Of a DNA stretch of 27,015 bases, positions 1 through 7,480 are shown one piece after another. The notes below the pieces were generated by a model. The model saw nothing but the letters and a program-made list of their open reading frames with translations, was not told the origin of the DNA and made no database searches. Both the position numbers and the translations under genes were made by a program. How positions within the stretch are numbered: the first letter of the stretch is position 1; each line of letters opens with the position of its first letter. The stretch comes from a virus. The DNA is taken from positions 1 through 27,015 of the IMG/VR virus record IMGVR_UViG_3300027833_001204. The stretch is one strand, 5' to 3'.

Positions 1-2
1 AC

Positions 3-407
3 GTCACTCTCAAGCCCCAGTCCGATCCAACCGCCTCCCACGTGGTACATGGATACACTGAAGACCAGATCACAACAATGCGACAAGGATTCCCTCAGCA
101 CTGGAACGGAGAGCAAATTGCACAAATTGAACTCAAAGATGCTCAAGGAGTAACTTACGAGTTAGATCAAGCAGAACGCTTCAATGCATTTGGCTTTAAC
201 AAGTTCAAAGGATGGACTTGCAACGCAGGATATCAAGGATGTGTTATACGTGAGAACGAAGTCAAGCGTAGCTACAGTTGCCACGATGAGCCCTTAGGCA
301 CGTTAGACGGCGGATTTGAGCTCTTTAAGGCACCACGCAAGTGTATTACTCCTAGTTGTGTAAGTAGTGCTGATAGCAAAATACCAAAGGTAAAATATGA
401 AAATTGA
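3..407 (+). CDS. Radical SAM protein, C-terminal part only (cut by left edge)
   Basis: The frame is open to the left edge, so the apparent GTG start at 42 is probably internal and only the C-terminal third is present. The visible part carries an FKGWTCNAG motif, then a Cys about 20 residues later (SYSC), a LGTL turn and a C-terminal CITPSC pair. The same ordered pattern ends the radical SAM proteins at 3485-4435 and 6572-7480, so I assign it to that family (GWxCNxG type). The radical SAM CX3CX2C motif itself would lie outside the window. In this family the C-terminal Cys residues probably bind an auxiliary Fe-S cluster (SPASM/twitch-like); that role is inferred. It overlaps the next gene by 11 bases, consistent with translational coupling. 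Substrate unknown. Confidence 0.75.
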   Translation, partial: VTLKPQSDPTASHVVHGYTEDQITTMRQGFPQHWNGEQIAQIELKDAQGVTYELDQAERFNAFGFNKFKGWTCNAGYQGCVIRENEVKRSYSCHDEPLGTLDGGFELFKAPRKCITPSCVSSADSKIPKVKYEN

Positions 408-1005
408 TATACAAGACGTATTATTTTGGATGGATGCTATTCGCAACAGCGATGATAGATATCGCACACTTGAAAGTTTTTGGAAAGGGCAAATAAACAG
501 TAAAGTATGGCTAGCAACCGAGTTATATAAAACAATATCCAAAACAAAGAAGAATAATATAGTTATATACGGTGGTTGGAACGGAGTGCTGGCAAGTATA
601 CTGTTTAACAGTCGCCTACCGTTAAACAGCATTACAAGCGTGGATATAGACCCTGTGTGCGAAGATATAGCAAACACAGTAAACAAGCGTTATGAAATGA
701 AAGGCAAGTTTAGTGCTGTAACAGCAGACATGTGTGAATATACAAAATCTGCAGATGTAGTTATAAACACTAGTTGTGAGCATATTTCACAAGAACAATA
801 CGAACAATGGTTAGACAATCAACCAGACGATGCACTATTTGTTGTACAGAGCAATAACTATTTTGCACACGATGAACATATACGTTGTGCAATAGATGCA
901 GATGACTTTATGCGTATGAGTAAACTTAAACCGTTTTGGCGCGGTGAATTTGAAACTCCTAAGTATACTCGTTATATGATAATAGGTAAAAAGAAAAATG
1001 TTTAG
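397..1005 (+). CDS. Class I SAM-dependent methyltransferase-like protein
   Basis: A protein of 202 residues with a Rossmann-type methyltransferase pattern. A beta strand ends in the glycine-rich loop GGWNG (about residues 59-63), an acidic end of strand 2 follows in SVDIDP (81-86), then TADM near 110 and a strand-4-like VVINTSCEH segment (about 121-129). The last 40 residues are basic and end in KKKNV. It sits inside a run of overlapping radical SAM genes, overlapping its neighbours by 11 bases upstream and 8 downstream, so it is very likely co-translated and may act in the same modification pathway. I see no motif that gives the acceptor (protein, sugar, nucleic acid or small molecule). The fold call is moderately sure, the substrate unknown. 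Confidence 0.65.
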   Translation: MKIDIQDVLFWMDAIRNSDDRYRTLESFWKGQINSKVWLATELYKTISKTKKNNIVIYGGWNGVLASILFNSRLPLNSITSVDIDPVCEDIANTVNKRYEMKGKFSAVTADMCEYTKSADVVINTSCEHISQEQYEQWLDNQPDDALFVVQSNNYFAHDEHIRCAIDADDFMRMSKLKPFWRGEFETPKYTRYMIIGKKKNV

Positions 1006-2077
1006 CTTTAGTGATTTAAAAGATATACACTTAGAAATTACAAATCGCTGCCAAGCAAGTTGTCCAATGTGTAGTAGAAACTATCACGGCGGTCTTGAAA
1101 ATCCTCTCATTAAAAACAATGACTGGACATTAGAAGATTTTAAAAAGATAATATCAATAGATGTACTTGAACAAATAAATGGTTTTTACTTTTGTGGAAA
1201 CTTTGGTGATCCTATTATCAATGACGAATTAATTGAGATGGTAGAATATGCCGCAACAATTAATCCTAAATTAAATATTAGAATACACACAAACGGAAGT
1301 GCAAGAAATATAGACTGGTGGACACGACTTGCAACAGTATTGCCGGATACACATAACGTTATTTTTGCCATTGACGGATTAGAAGATACACATAAGCTCT
1401 ATCGAATAGGAACAAGCTACAGAAAGATATTACAAAATGCAAAAGCATTTATTGATGCAGGTGGAACAGCAGAATGGTGTTTTATAAAATTTAAACACAA
1501 CGAGCATCAAGTAGAACAAGCACAGGACATTGCAAAACAACTAGGCTTTAGCTTATTTGTTGAAAAGAATAGCAGCAGATTTATCGGTACTCCTAAATTT
1601 CCTGTATACAACAAGACTGGAGAAACTACACATTACTTAGAAGCACCTAGTAATAGTGATGTTACATTTATTACAGAAGACACAGTTAAAAATTATAAAG
1701 ATATATTAAGTAATTCAAAAATAGACTGTTATGTATTACAAACTAAAGAAGTATATATTGATGCATATAAAAATATATTTCCCTGTTGCTTCTTAGCAAG
1801 CACACCATACAACTATGCAAAACCAAATGACATTACAACTACGGTAAGAACACACATGCACGAACAGTATTTAGACTTAATAGAAAAATTAGGAAATACT
1901 AATGCACTTGAAAATACGTTACAACAAGTAATTGATTCACTTCCTTGGCAAACTGTGTGGAAAAACTATTGGGGCGACGACATGTTAATTACATGCGCAA
2001 GAACTTGTGGTCGATCAAAAGAATTGCCTAAGCCCAAGGATCAATTTATTAAAGTAATAGGATTAAACAATGAGTGA
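998..2077 (+). CDS. Radical SAM protein with SPASM-like C-terminus
   Basis: A 359-residue protein with a radical SAM motif close to the N-terminus: C18-X3-C22-X2-C25, within NRCQASCPMC, which binds the 4Fe-4S cluster that cleaves S-adenosylmethionine. The usual GGEP motif after strand 2 is replaced by GNFGDP (about residue 67). The C-terminal part has further Cys residues (KIDCYV, FPCCF, CARTC), as in SPASM domains that carry auxiliary clusters. SPASM proteins commonly act on peptides or proteins, and some on sugars or other small molecules; which applies here cannot be read. It overlaps the methyltransferase-like gene by 8 bases and the next radical SAM gene by 8 (ATGAGTGA). It differs from the GWxC-type paralogues nearby and has no counterpart in the mirrored leftward operon within this window. 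Confidence 0.85.
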   Translation: MFSFSDLKDIHLEITNRCQASCPMCSRNYHGGLENPLIKNNDWTLEDFKKIISIDVLEQINGFYFCGNFGDPIINDELIEMVEYAATINPKLNIRIHTNGSARNIDWWTRLATVLPDTHNVIFAIDGLEDTHKLYRIGTSYRKILQNAKAFIDAGGTAEWCFIKFKHNEHQVEQAQDIAKQLGFSLFVEKNSSRFIGTPKFPVYNKTGETTHYLEAPSNSDVTFITEDTVKNYKDILSNSKIDCYVLQTKEVYIDAYKNIFPCCFLASTPYNYAKPNDITTTVRTHMHEQYLDLIEKLGNTNALENTLQQVIDSLPWQTVWKNYWGDDMLITCARTCGRSKELPKPKDQFIKVIGLNNE

Positions 2078-3488
2078 AAACTGGTGGTATAATAATAAAG
2101 ATAGTGAACTAGGTAAGTATCAGCGAAACATTGAAACTAGTTCAAATAGTCCTACATTCTGCGTTTTACCTTGGATACATTTTGCTACTAGGCCCAATGG
2201 TGATATGAGATTATGCTGTTCGTCAAATGCTAGTGGCGCAGGAGGAGACCATACTGTTGGTCTTGTCAAAATGGAAAACGGTAAAGCAGCTAACTTTGGC
2301 AAAGATACACCTATGGAAGCATGGAATAATGAATACATGAAAAGTGTAAGGACGACTATGCTTGATGGCAAAATACCTGCAAGTTGTGCAAAGTGTTTTC
2401 AAGAAGAAAAGGTGGGCGTAGTAAGTAAGCGTATATGGGAAACAGAAACTTGGCGTCGAGATGACGACGGCGTAGATATTCCATACTTAATTGAGCAAAC
2501 ACAAGCAGACGGAACAGTACCGGAAGAATTAGTTTACTTAGATCTGCGACTAGGCCATACGTGTAATATTAAATGCGTAATGTGTAGTCCACACGATAGT
2601 TCAAAGTGGGTAGCAGATCATAAAAAACTTATTCCTGTATTACAAGATCCGGAAGTTAAAAGGCAAATGCAATTTGACAGAAGTACATTTAACAATAAGT
2701 GGCATGAAAAAGATACATTCTGGGAAGAAATGTATGCACAAATACCTAATCTAAAACAAGTGTACTTTGCAGGCGGCGAGCCTTTAATGATTAAAGAACA
2801 CAAGATGTTTATTGAAGAAATATTACGTCAAGGATATCAAGATAAAATACTTCTACGTTATAACTCTAATGGATTATTAGTTGACGAAGATCTAATTGAA
2901 ATGTGGAGCAAGTTTAAAAAAGTAAAGTTTGCTATTAGTATGGATGCTAGTCACGGACGTGACGAATATATACGCTTTCCTACAGACTTTGAAACTGTAG
3001 AAAAAACTCTACATATGCTTGACAACACGCCTGATAACATACAAACAAGTTTAGCAACAGCAATACAAATATTCAATGTAAAGCACTTGCCTGACTTTAT
3101 GAAATGGAAACTTGAAAGTGGATTTAAAAAGCTAAATGTTGGTACAGTTCCGGGTGGTGTACAAATGGGCGGCGGCTTAGTTAATATGCACTTACTGTAC
3201 ATTCCAACGTTCCTTAGTATTCAAATACTACCAGAACACGACAAGCAAGAAGTTAAAGAACGCTTTATGGACTTCAAAGATTACTTGTGGAACAATTACA
3301 GACAAGACGATGATTTTTGGAAGCATAATCCGTATGGATGGAAACGTTGGGAAGCTGTAATGAATCATATGAATGCACAAGACAACAGTCATTTACTTCC
3401 GGGCTTTAAAGAATACACAAACAAACTTGATGCAATACGTAACCTAAATGCAGCAAAAGTATTTCCTGAACTTGCACACTTGTTATGA
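2070..3488 (+). CDS. N-twitch-domain radical SAM protein (rightward copy)
   Basis: A 472-residue protein. The N-terminal Cys-rich region (C31 in FCVLPW, C49-C50 after RPNGDMR, C106 and C109 in CAKC) matches the N-terminal twitch type of radical SAM protein, where an Fe-S domain precedes the core. The core has C165-X3-C169-X2-C172 (GHTCNIKCVMC) and GGEP at about 235-238. A second protein with the same Cys layout is at 7473-8795, on the other strand. It overlaps its upstream neighbour by 8 bases and its downstream one by 4 (ATGA). It is the first gene of a three-gene cassette that occurs again, inverted, on the minus strand. Function: SAM-dependent radical chemistry on an unknown substrate, probably together with its two downstream partners. 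Confidence 0.88.
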   Translation: MSENWWYNNKDSELGKYQRNIETSSNSPTFCVLPWIHFATRPNGDMRLCCSSNASGAGGDHTVGLVKMENGKAANFGKDTPMEAWNNEYMKSVRTTMLDGKIPASCAKCFQEEKVGVVSKRIWETETWRRDDDGVDIPYLIEQTQADGTVPEELVYLDLRLGHTCNIKCVMCSPHDSSKWVADHKKLIPVLQDPEVKRQMQFDRSTFNNKWHEKDTFWEEMYAQIPNLKQVYFAGGEPLMIKEHKMFIEEILRQGYQDKILLRYNSNGLLVDEDLIEMWSKFKKVKFAISMDASHGRDEYIRFPTDFETVEKTLHMLDNTPDNIQTSLATAIQIFNVKHLPDFMKWKLESGFKKLNVGTVPGGVQMGGGLVNMHLLYIPTFLSIQILPEHDKQEVKERFMDFKDYLWNNYRQDDDFWKHNPYGWKRWEAVMNHMNAQDNSHLLPGFKEYTNKLDAIRNLNAAKVFPELAHLL

Positions 3489-4435
3489 TCAACCGCATTG
3501 AAAACAATCAAGATCTAGATTTAGTTCGTATTGAATATATGCCAGGTAACGTCTGCAACCATAAGTGTCATTATTGTTTTCCAGGAAGTAATGAAGGTAA
3601 TTATATTTGGCCTGATGTTGAAGTAGTAAAAAGGAATTTGTCTCATTTACTTACACATTATGAAAATAATGGCAAACCTAAAAGTAACTTATATATTGTA
3701 GGAGGCGAACCTACACTGTGGAAAGGCTTAGAGGAATTATGCCAATACCTAAAAGCAAATCATAATATTATTATAGAAATGAGTACAAATGGTACACGTA
3801 AAAAAATCTGGTGGAAAAATAATGCAAAAAACTTTGATCATGTTGAAGTCAGTGTACACAGAGAGTTTGCTAACTTAGATCATCTTATTGAGGTATGCGA
3901 CACACTGTATGACTTAGGAGTGTTTGTTAATGCTGATGTTTTAATAGATCCAGATGCTTGGGATCAGTGTATAGATAATGTTGAATATTTGAAAACAAAT
4001 TCTAAAAATAAATGGCCGATTATTGCAAAAGTAGTTCACTTCAACGGTAAACATAGATATAACGATACACAACTAGAATATTTTAAAGAAGTAATTAAAC
4101 AATACCCTACACAAGAATGGTTTGAAACAACAACTAAAAAGCCTCTTAGAGAAGTTAAAATACACACCGACGATAATATTATTGTTGTAAACAATGACAA
4201 CTATCTAATAGCAAATGGATTAAATAATTTTCAAGGCTGGACTTGTAACTTAGGTGTAGATTTTATAAAAATATTTCCAGATGGAAGAATTACAGGAAAC
4301 TGTCAACAGAAGTTATTTGGTAATCTACACAATAATGATTTTACACAAACATATAGTCCTATAATTGAACCATTAATATGTAATAGACAACTATGTGTAT
4401 GTAGTGAAGAAACGGTAGTAGCAAAACATGCCTGA
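3485..4435 (+). CDS. Radical SAM protein, GWxCNxG type (rightward copy)
   Basis: A 316-residue protein with C24-X3-C28-X2-C31 (NVCNHKCHYC) and GGEP at 73-76, the two hallmarks of the radical SAM core. The C-terminal part has FQGWTCNLG, then a DGRITGNC strand about 20 residues on, an LFGNL turn and a terminal ICNRQLCVC cluster, an arrangement suited to one auxiliary Fe-S cluster. Its closest relative in the window is 6572-7480 (FEGWKCNAG, DGEVHRATC, ICTRKWCTC). The ATG overlaps the upstream stop as ATGA, and the stop overlaps the next start by 8 bases, so production is tightly coupled. Substrate unknown. Confidence 0.87.
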   Translation: MINRIENNQDLDLVRIEYMPGNVCNHKCHYCFPGSNEGNYIWPDVEVVKRNLSHLLTHYENNGKPKSNLYIVGGEPTLWKGLEELCQYLKANHNIIIEMSTNGTRKKIWWKNNAKNFDHVEVSVHREFANLDHLIEVCDTLYDLGVFVNADVLIDPDAWDQCIDNVEYLKTNSKNKWPIIAKVVHFNGKHRYNDTQLEYFKEVIKQYPTQEWFETTTKKPLREVKIHTDDNIIVVNNDNYLIANGLNNFQGWTCNLGVDFIKIFPDGRITGNCQQKLFGNLHNNDFTQTYSPIIEPLICNRQLCVCSEETVVAKHA

Positions 4436-5492
4436 CTTTGATATATTAGAACCTTTAGATAATCTATACTTTTCAGTAGAATGGGAAACTACTTTAAAAT
4501 GTAATCTAGACTGTAGTTACTGTGGTAAAGATGGACATGATAACACTAAACCTCATCCTAGTTTAGATGATAGTTTAAAAACACTAGACTTTATGTTTGA
4601 TTACTTAGACCTACAAATGAAAGATAAACCGCAATACTTTCAACAGCATGTTAATTTAAATATATTTGGCGGGGAAAGTTTATTTCACCCTAATATTATA
4701 GAAATATTAGATTATGCAAATAAAAAAAGAAATGCGGCATCTTGGCAAATGCATATAAGCACAATTACTAATGCAGCAGTTGGCCCAAATCTTTGGAAAA
4801 AGATAGTAGATAAAATAGATTATTTTACTGTTAGTTTCCATGTAGAAAGTTTAGATAAACAAAAAGATCAAATAAAACAAAATTTATTATATCTACAAAA
4901 TAAAGAAAAAAAGTTTCACGTTAGTGTTATGATGCACCCTAAGTATTGGGATGATTGTATTAACATTGTAGAATGGTGTAAAACTAATAATATGGCTTGT
5001 ACTCCGAGACAAATAGACCACCACTGGTTAGATCGAAGATTTATATATAATGACAAGCAATCATCTTTTTTAACCGGAGAAGAACCTATTAGAATAGTAG
5101 ATAAAATAGGAAAGGCATTAACTAGTGGTATAAAGTTAACACCACCTGGCCGATCTTGTTGTAGTAATCAAAATATGTGTACTAACAAATGTGATACAGT
5201 TAATTATGTGCAAAATAACTTTAAAGGATGGCATTGTAGTGTAGATAAATTCTTTTTATATATTAGACAGACAACCGGCGAAGTTTTTACAAACAAAGAT
5301 TGTAAAATGAATCATGAAGGGAAAGTTGGTCCTATTGGTTATTTAAACGACACTCAATCTATTATTAATAATCTAAAAAAAGGAACACCTACTATTATAT
5401 GTAAAAAGTCTGCGTGTTGGTGCGGGCTGTGTGCTCCTAAAGCAAGTAACAAAACGGATTATACCACAATAATGGAAAAATATAAGAGATAA
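4428..5492 (+). CDS. Radical SAM protein, GWHCxVD type (rightward copy)
   Basis: A 354-residue protein with C25-X3-C29-X2-C32 (LKCNLDCSYC). The GGEP motif reads GGES, a substitution in the SAM-binding loop. The C-terminal half has a paired Cys block (SCCSNQNMCTNKC), then FKGWHCSVD, a TGEVFTNKDC strand, a VGPIGYL turn and a terminal CKKSACWCGLC cluster. The gene at 5499-6575 has the same set of elements in the same order, so the two are clear paralogues. It is the last gene of the rightward run; its stop is six bases from the stop of that paralogue. The many C-terminal Cys residues suggest one or two auxiliary clusters. Substrate unknown. Confidence 0.87.
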   Translation: MPDFDILEPLDNLYFSVEWETTLKCNLDCSYCGKDGHDNTKPHPSLDDSLKTLDFMFDYLDLQMKDKPQYFQQHVNLNIFGGESLFHPNIIEILDYANKKRNAASWQMHISTITNAAVGPNLWKKIVDKIDYFTVSFHVESLDKQKDQIKQNLLYLQNKEKKFHVSVMMHPKYWDDCINIVEWCKTNNMACTPRQIDHHWLDRRFIYNDKQSSFLTGEEPIRIVDKIGKALTSGIKLTPPGRSCCSNQNMCTNKCDTVNYVQNNFKGWHCSVDKFFLYIRQTTGEVFTNKDCKMNHEGKVGPIGYLNDTQSIINNLKKGTPTIICKKSACWCGLCAPKASNKTDYTTIMEKYKR

Positions 5493-5498
5493 AAACTG

Positions 5499-6575
5499 TT
5501 AAACGTGTTCTTTAAATATAAGTTCCCATTCAGAAGCTTCTTTGGCCTTAGGTATACACATACCACATCCGCAACGTGCATTAGGGCAAATCATTGGAGT
5601 GTCTAATTGAATTTCGTCTAGCATTTGTTTAGTATTTGACAAGTTACCAATTGCACCTATAGTTCCGTCTTTACGTGCTTGACATGTTTGATGATGATAT
5701 ACTTCGCCAGTTTCTTGGTCAATGTGTAAAAAGAACCAGTCAACCATGCAGTGCCAACCTTTAAATTTATTTTCAACTAATTTAACTGGTTGCCAGTTAT
5801 CTTCAACTAGTCCTTCTAAGCATCTTCCGCCACAACACTTACGACCCATTTCTTCGCCTTCAGCAGGACGTTGGGCTTTTTCAGTTATACCAATGTCTTT
5901 CCAAAACCAGTCTACTTGATCAGCACTATATTCGTGACTTGTTCTTCGCATAATGCCGTCACTATCTTTAAACCATCCAGCTTGGGTTTCATTGCCGTCG
6001 CCTAATGGAACAGCATTATATTTAATATTATAGAGTTTACAAAATTCAACTATCTCTTTTGCTTCCTCAAAATAATCTACATGCATCATTACATTCATTT
6101 GTAGCCAGACATGTTTAAGTTCTTTTACTAGTAATATATTATCAAGCACTCTTTGTTTTAGCATAGGATCAGCTTCAGCATGCCAGCTAATAGTAATTCC
6201 GTCTATGTATTTTGCTATTCGATCTATATGCTTCTTTGGCCAAGTACCGTTAGTAGTTAAACCTACATTGTAACCTTCATAGGTTTTTATATGTTTTACA
6301 ATATCCCAAAACTGTGGATTAACTGTAGGTTCACCACCTGTAAAATCTATATTAACGTGTTGTTGATTTTTTTTATGTAAGTTGTACTTTGTAGTCCATT
6401 CCTGTATAAAGCTGAATGTATTTTTCATTGAATCTAACGATGCGTGTTTACTTGTATTATTATGTCTACTTGCTAGACAATATGTACAATCGTAGTTACA
6501 TCGTCTTCCTAAATCCCATGTAACCATCATTGGTTCTGGATTAATTAAATTAATTGCGGTTGTTGTCGTTATCAT
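5499..6575 (-). CDS. Radical SAM protein, GWHCxVD type (leftward copy)
   Basis: I place the start at the ATG at 6575, which overlaps the upstream stop as ATGA. The reading frame could extend to 6635, but that would overlap the upstream gene by 64 bases and add a segment (MYTQMVYLCC) unlike its paralogue. From 6575 the protein has 358 residues, with C26-X3-C30-X2-C33 (RRCNYDCTYC) and GGEP at 80-83. The C-terminal half has KCCGGRC, FKGWHCMVD, a TGEVYHHQTC strand, an IGAIGNL turn and a CPNARCGCGMC cluster, matching 4428-5492 element by element. It is the last gene of the leftward operon. Probable role: radical SAM enzyme with auxiliary Fe-S clusters, substrate unknown. Confidence 0.87.
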   Translation of the reverse strand: MITTTTAINLINPEPMMVTWDLGRRCNYDCTYCLASRHNNTSKHASLDSMKNTFSFIQEWTTKYNLHKKNQQHVNIDFTGGEPTVNPQFWDIVKHIKTYEGYNVGLTTNGTWPKKHIDRIAKYIDGITISWHAEADPMLKQRVLDNILLVKELKHVWLQMNVMMHVDYFEEAKEIVEFCKLYNIKYNAVPLGDGNETQAGWFKDSDGIMRRTSHEYSADQVDWFWKDIGITEKAQRPAEGEEMGRKCCGGRCLEGLVEDNWQPVKLVENKFKGWHCMVDWFFLHIDQETGEVYHHQTCQARKDGTIGAIGNLSNTKQMLDEIQLDTPMICPNARCGCGMCIPKAKEASEWELIFKEHV

Positions 6576-7480
6576 TCGTTTATAACCTTTGTAAGAGGAA
6601 TATCGGCAACACAAGTACACCATTTGCGTGTACATATAATTGGATCTAAAGGTTGTTCAAATGTGCCATTATAAATATTTCCTAAACTTCCGCCCACTCT
6701 ACATGTGGCGCGATGAACTTCTCCATCCCAGTTGATCATTAAACTTTCTAGACCAGCGTTACACTTCCATCCTTCGAACTGATTTAACTTGTGTTTGATA
6801 ATATCGTTAGCATGTATTTTAGTTTCTTCGTCTACTACACAGTTTGCTTTTACAGTTGCCGTTTTACTTAAGATCCATTCTAAGTCTTTTTCTTTATACC
6901 GCATATCGTCAAACCAATCGCGATCATCTGCTTCGGTCCATCGTATACGTCTGCACACATAAGGTATATTATGTCCTTCTAATAATATAGCAGCAGCTTT
7001 TACATCGTCCATATATTCATGATGACACATTAGATTAACTTGGAACAGCGTATCTTTACTTTCCATATCTAATAGCTGTGTATACCTTAGAACATTTTCT
7101 GATGCTCTCATAGAATGTTCGTTATCAAAATGTAAACTAAACACCCATTGATCAACAGGTTGTTTTACATACCATTCGGGATGTCTTAGTCCGTTGGTTG
7201 TAACACTCAGCCATTGTAGTCGCTTACTTGCACATTCTAATATATCATTAATCTTAGGATGTACAGTAGGTTCACCACCAGTTAAACTTAATCGAATAGG
7301 TTTGTTTATTTGCTCTAGTTCATAAATGGTGTTAACCATAACGTCTAAATCAGTGTGTGGCGAAAAGTTATCATGTATTTCTGCAGGACAGTATGCACAA
7401 TCTAAATTACAGCGTTTCCCAATGTTCCATTCAACATGGATACTATCTTGATGTCCCCAGCGACTTTCTACTTTAAACAT
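6572..7480 (-). CDS. Radical SAM protein, GWxCNxG type (leftward copy)
   Basis: A 302-residue protein with C24-X3-C28-X2-C31 (KRCNLDCAYC) and GGEP at 68-71. The C-terminal part has FEGWKCNAG, a DGEVHRATC strand, a GSLGN turn and a terminal ICTRKWCTC cluster. It pairs with 3485-4435 and also resembles the truncated gene at the left edge. The start overlaps the upstream stop by 8 bases and the stop overlaps the next start as ATGA. It holds the middle place of the leftward cassette, exactly as its paralogue does in the rightward one. Function: radical SAM chemistry, substrate unknown. Confidence 0.87.
   Translation of the reverse strand: MFKVESRWGHQDSIHVEWNIGKRCNLDCAYCPAEIHDNFSPHTDLDVMVNTIYELEQINKPIRLSLTGGEPTVHPKINDILECASKRLQWLSVTTNGLRHPEWYVKQPVDQWVFSLHFDNEHSMRASENVLRYTQLLDMESKDTLFQVNLMCHHEYMDDVKAAAILLEGHNIPYVCRRIRWTEADDRDWFDDMRYKEKDLEWILSKTATVKANCVVDEETKIHANDIIKHKLNQFEGWKCNAGLESLMINWDGEVHRATCRVGGSLGNIYNGTFEQPLDPIICTRKWCTCVADIPLTKVINE

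Noticed and set aside
303-686. A 127-residue minus-strand reading frame
   Set aside because: It lies opposite the truncated radical SAM and methyltransferase-like genes, and the translation has no recognisable motif. It is a shadow of those genes.
5636-5663. TTGACA-N16-TATAGT on the plus strand inside the 5499-6575 gene
   Set aside because: It is antisense inside a coding region with no gene start after it. A chance match in AT-rich DNA is the simplest reading, though an antisense transcript is not excluded.
6576-6635. N-terminal extension of the 5499-6575 radical SAM gene
   Set aside because: It overlaps the upstream gene by 64 bases, whereas ATG 6575 gives the usual ATGA overlap.
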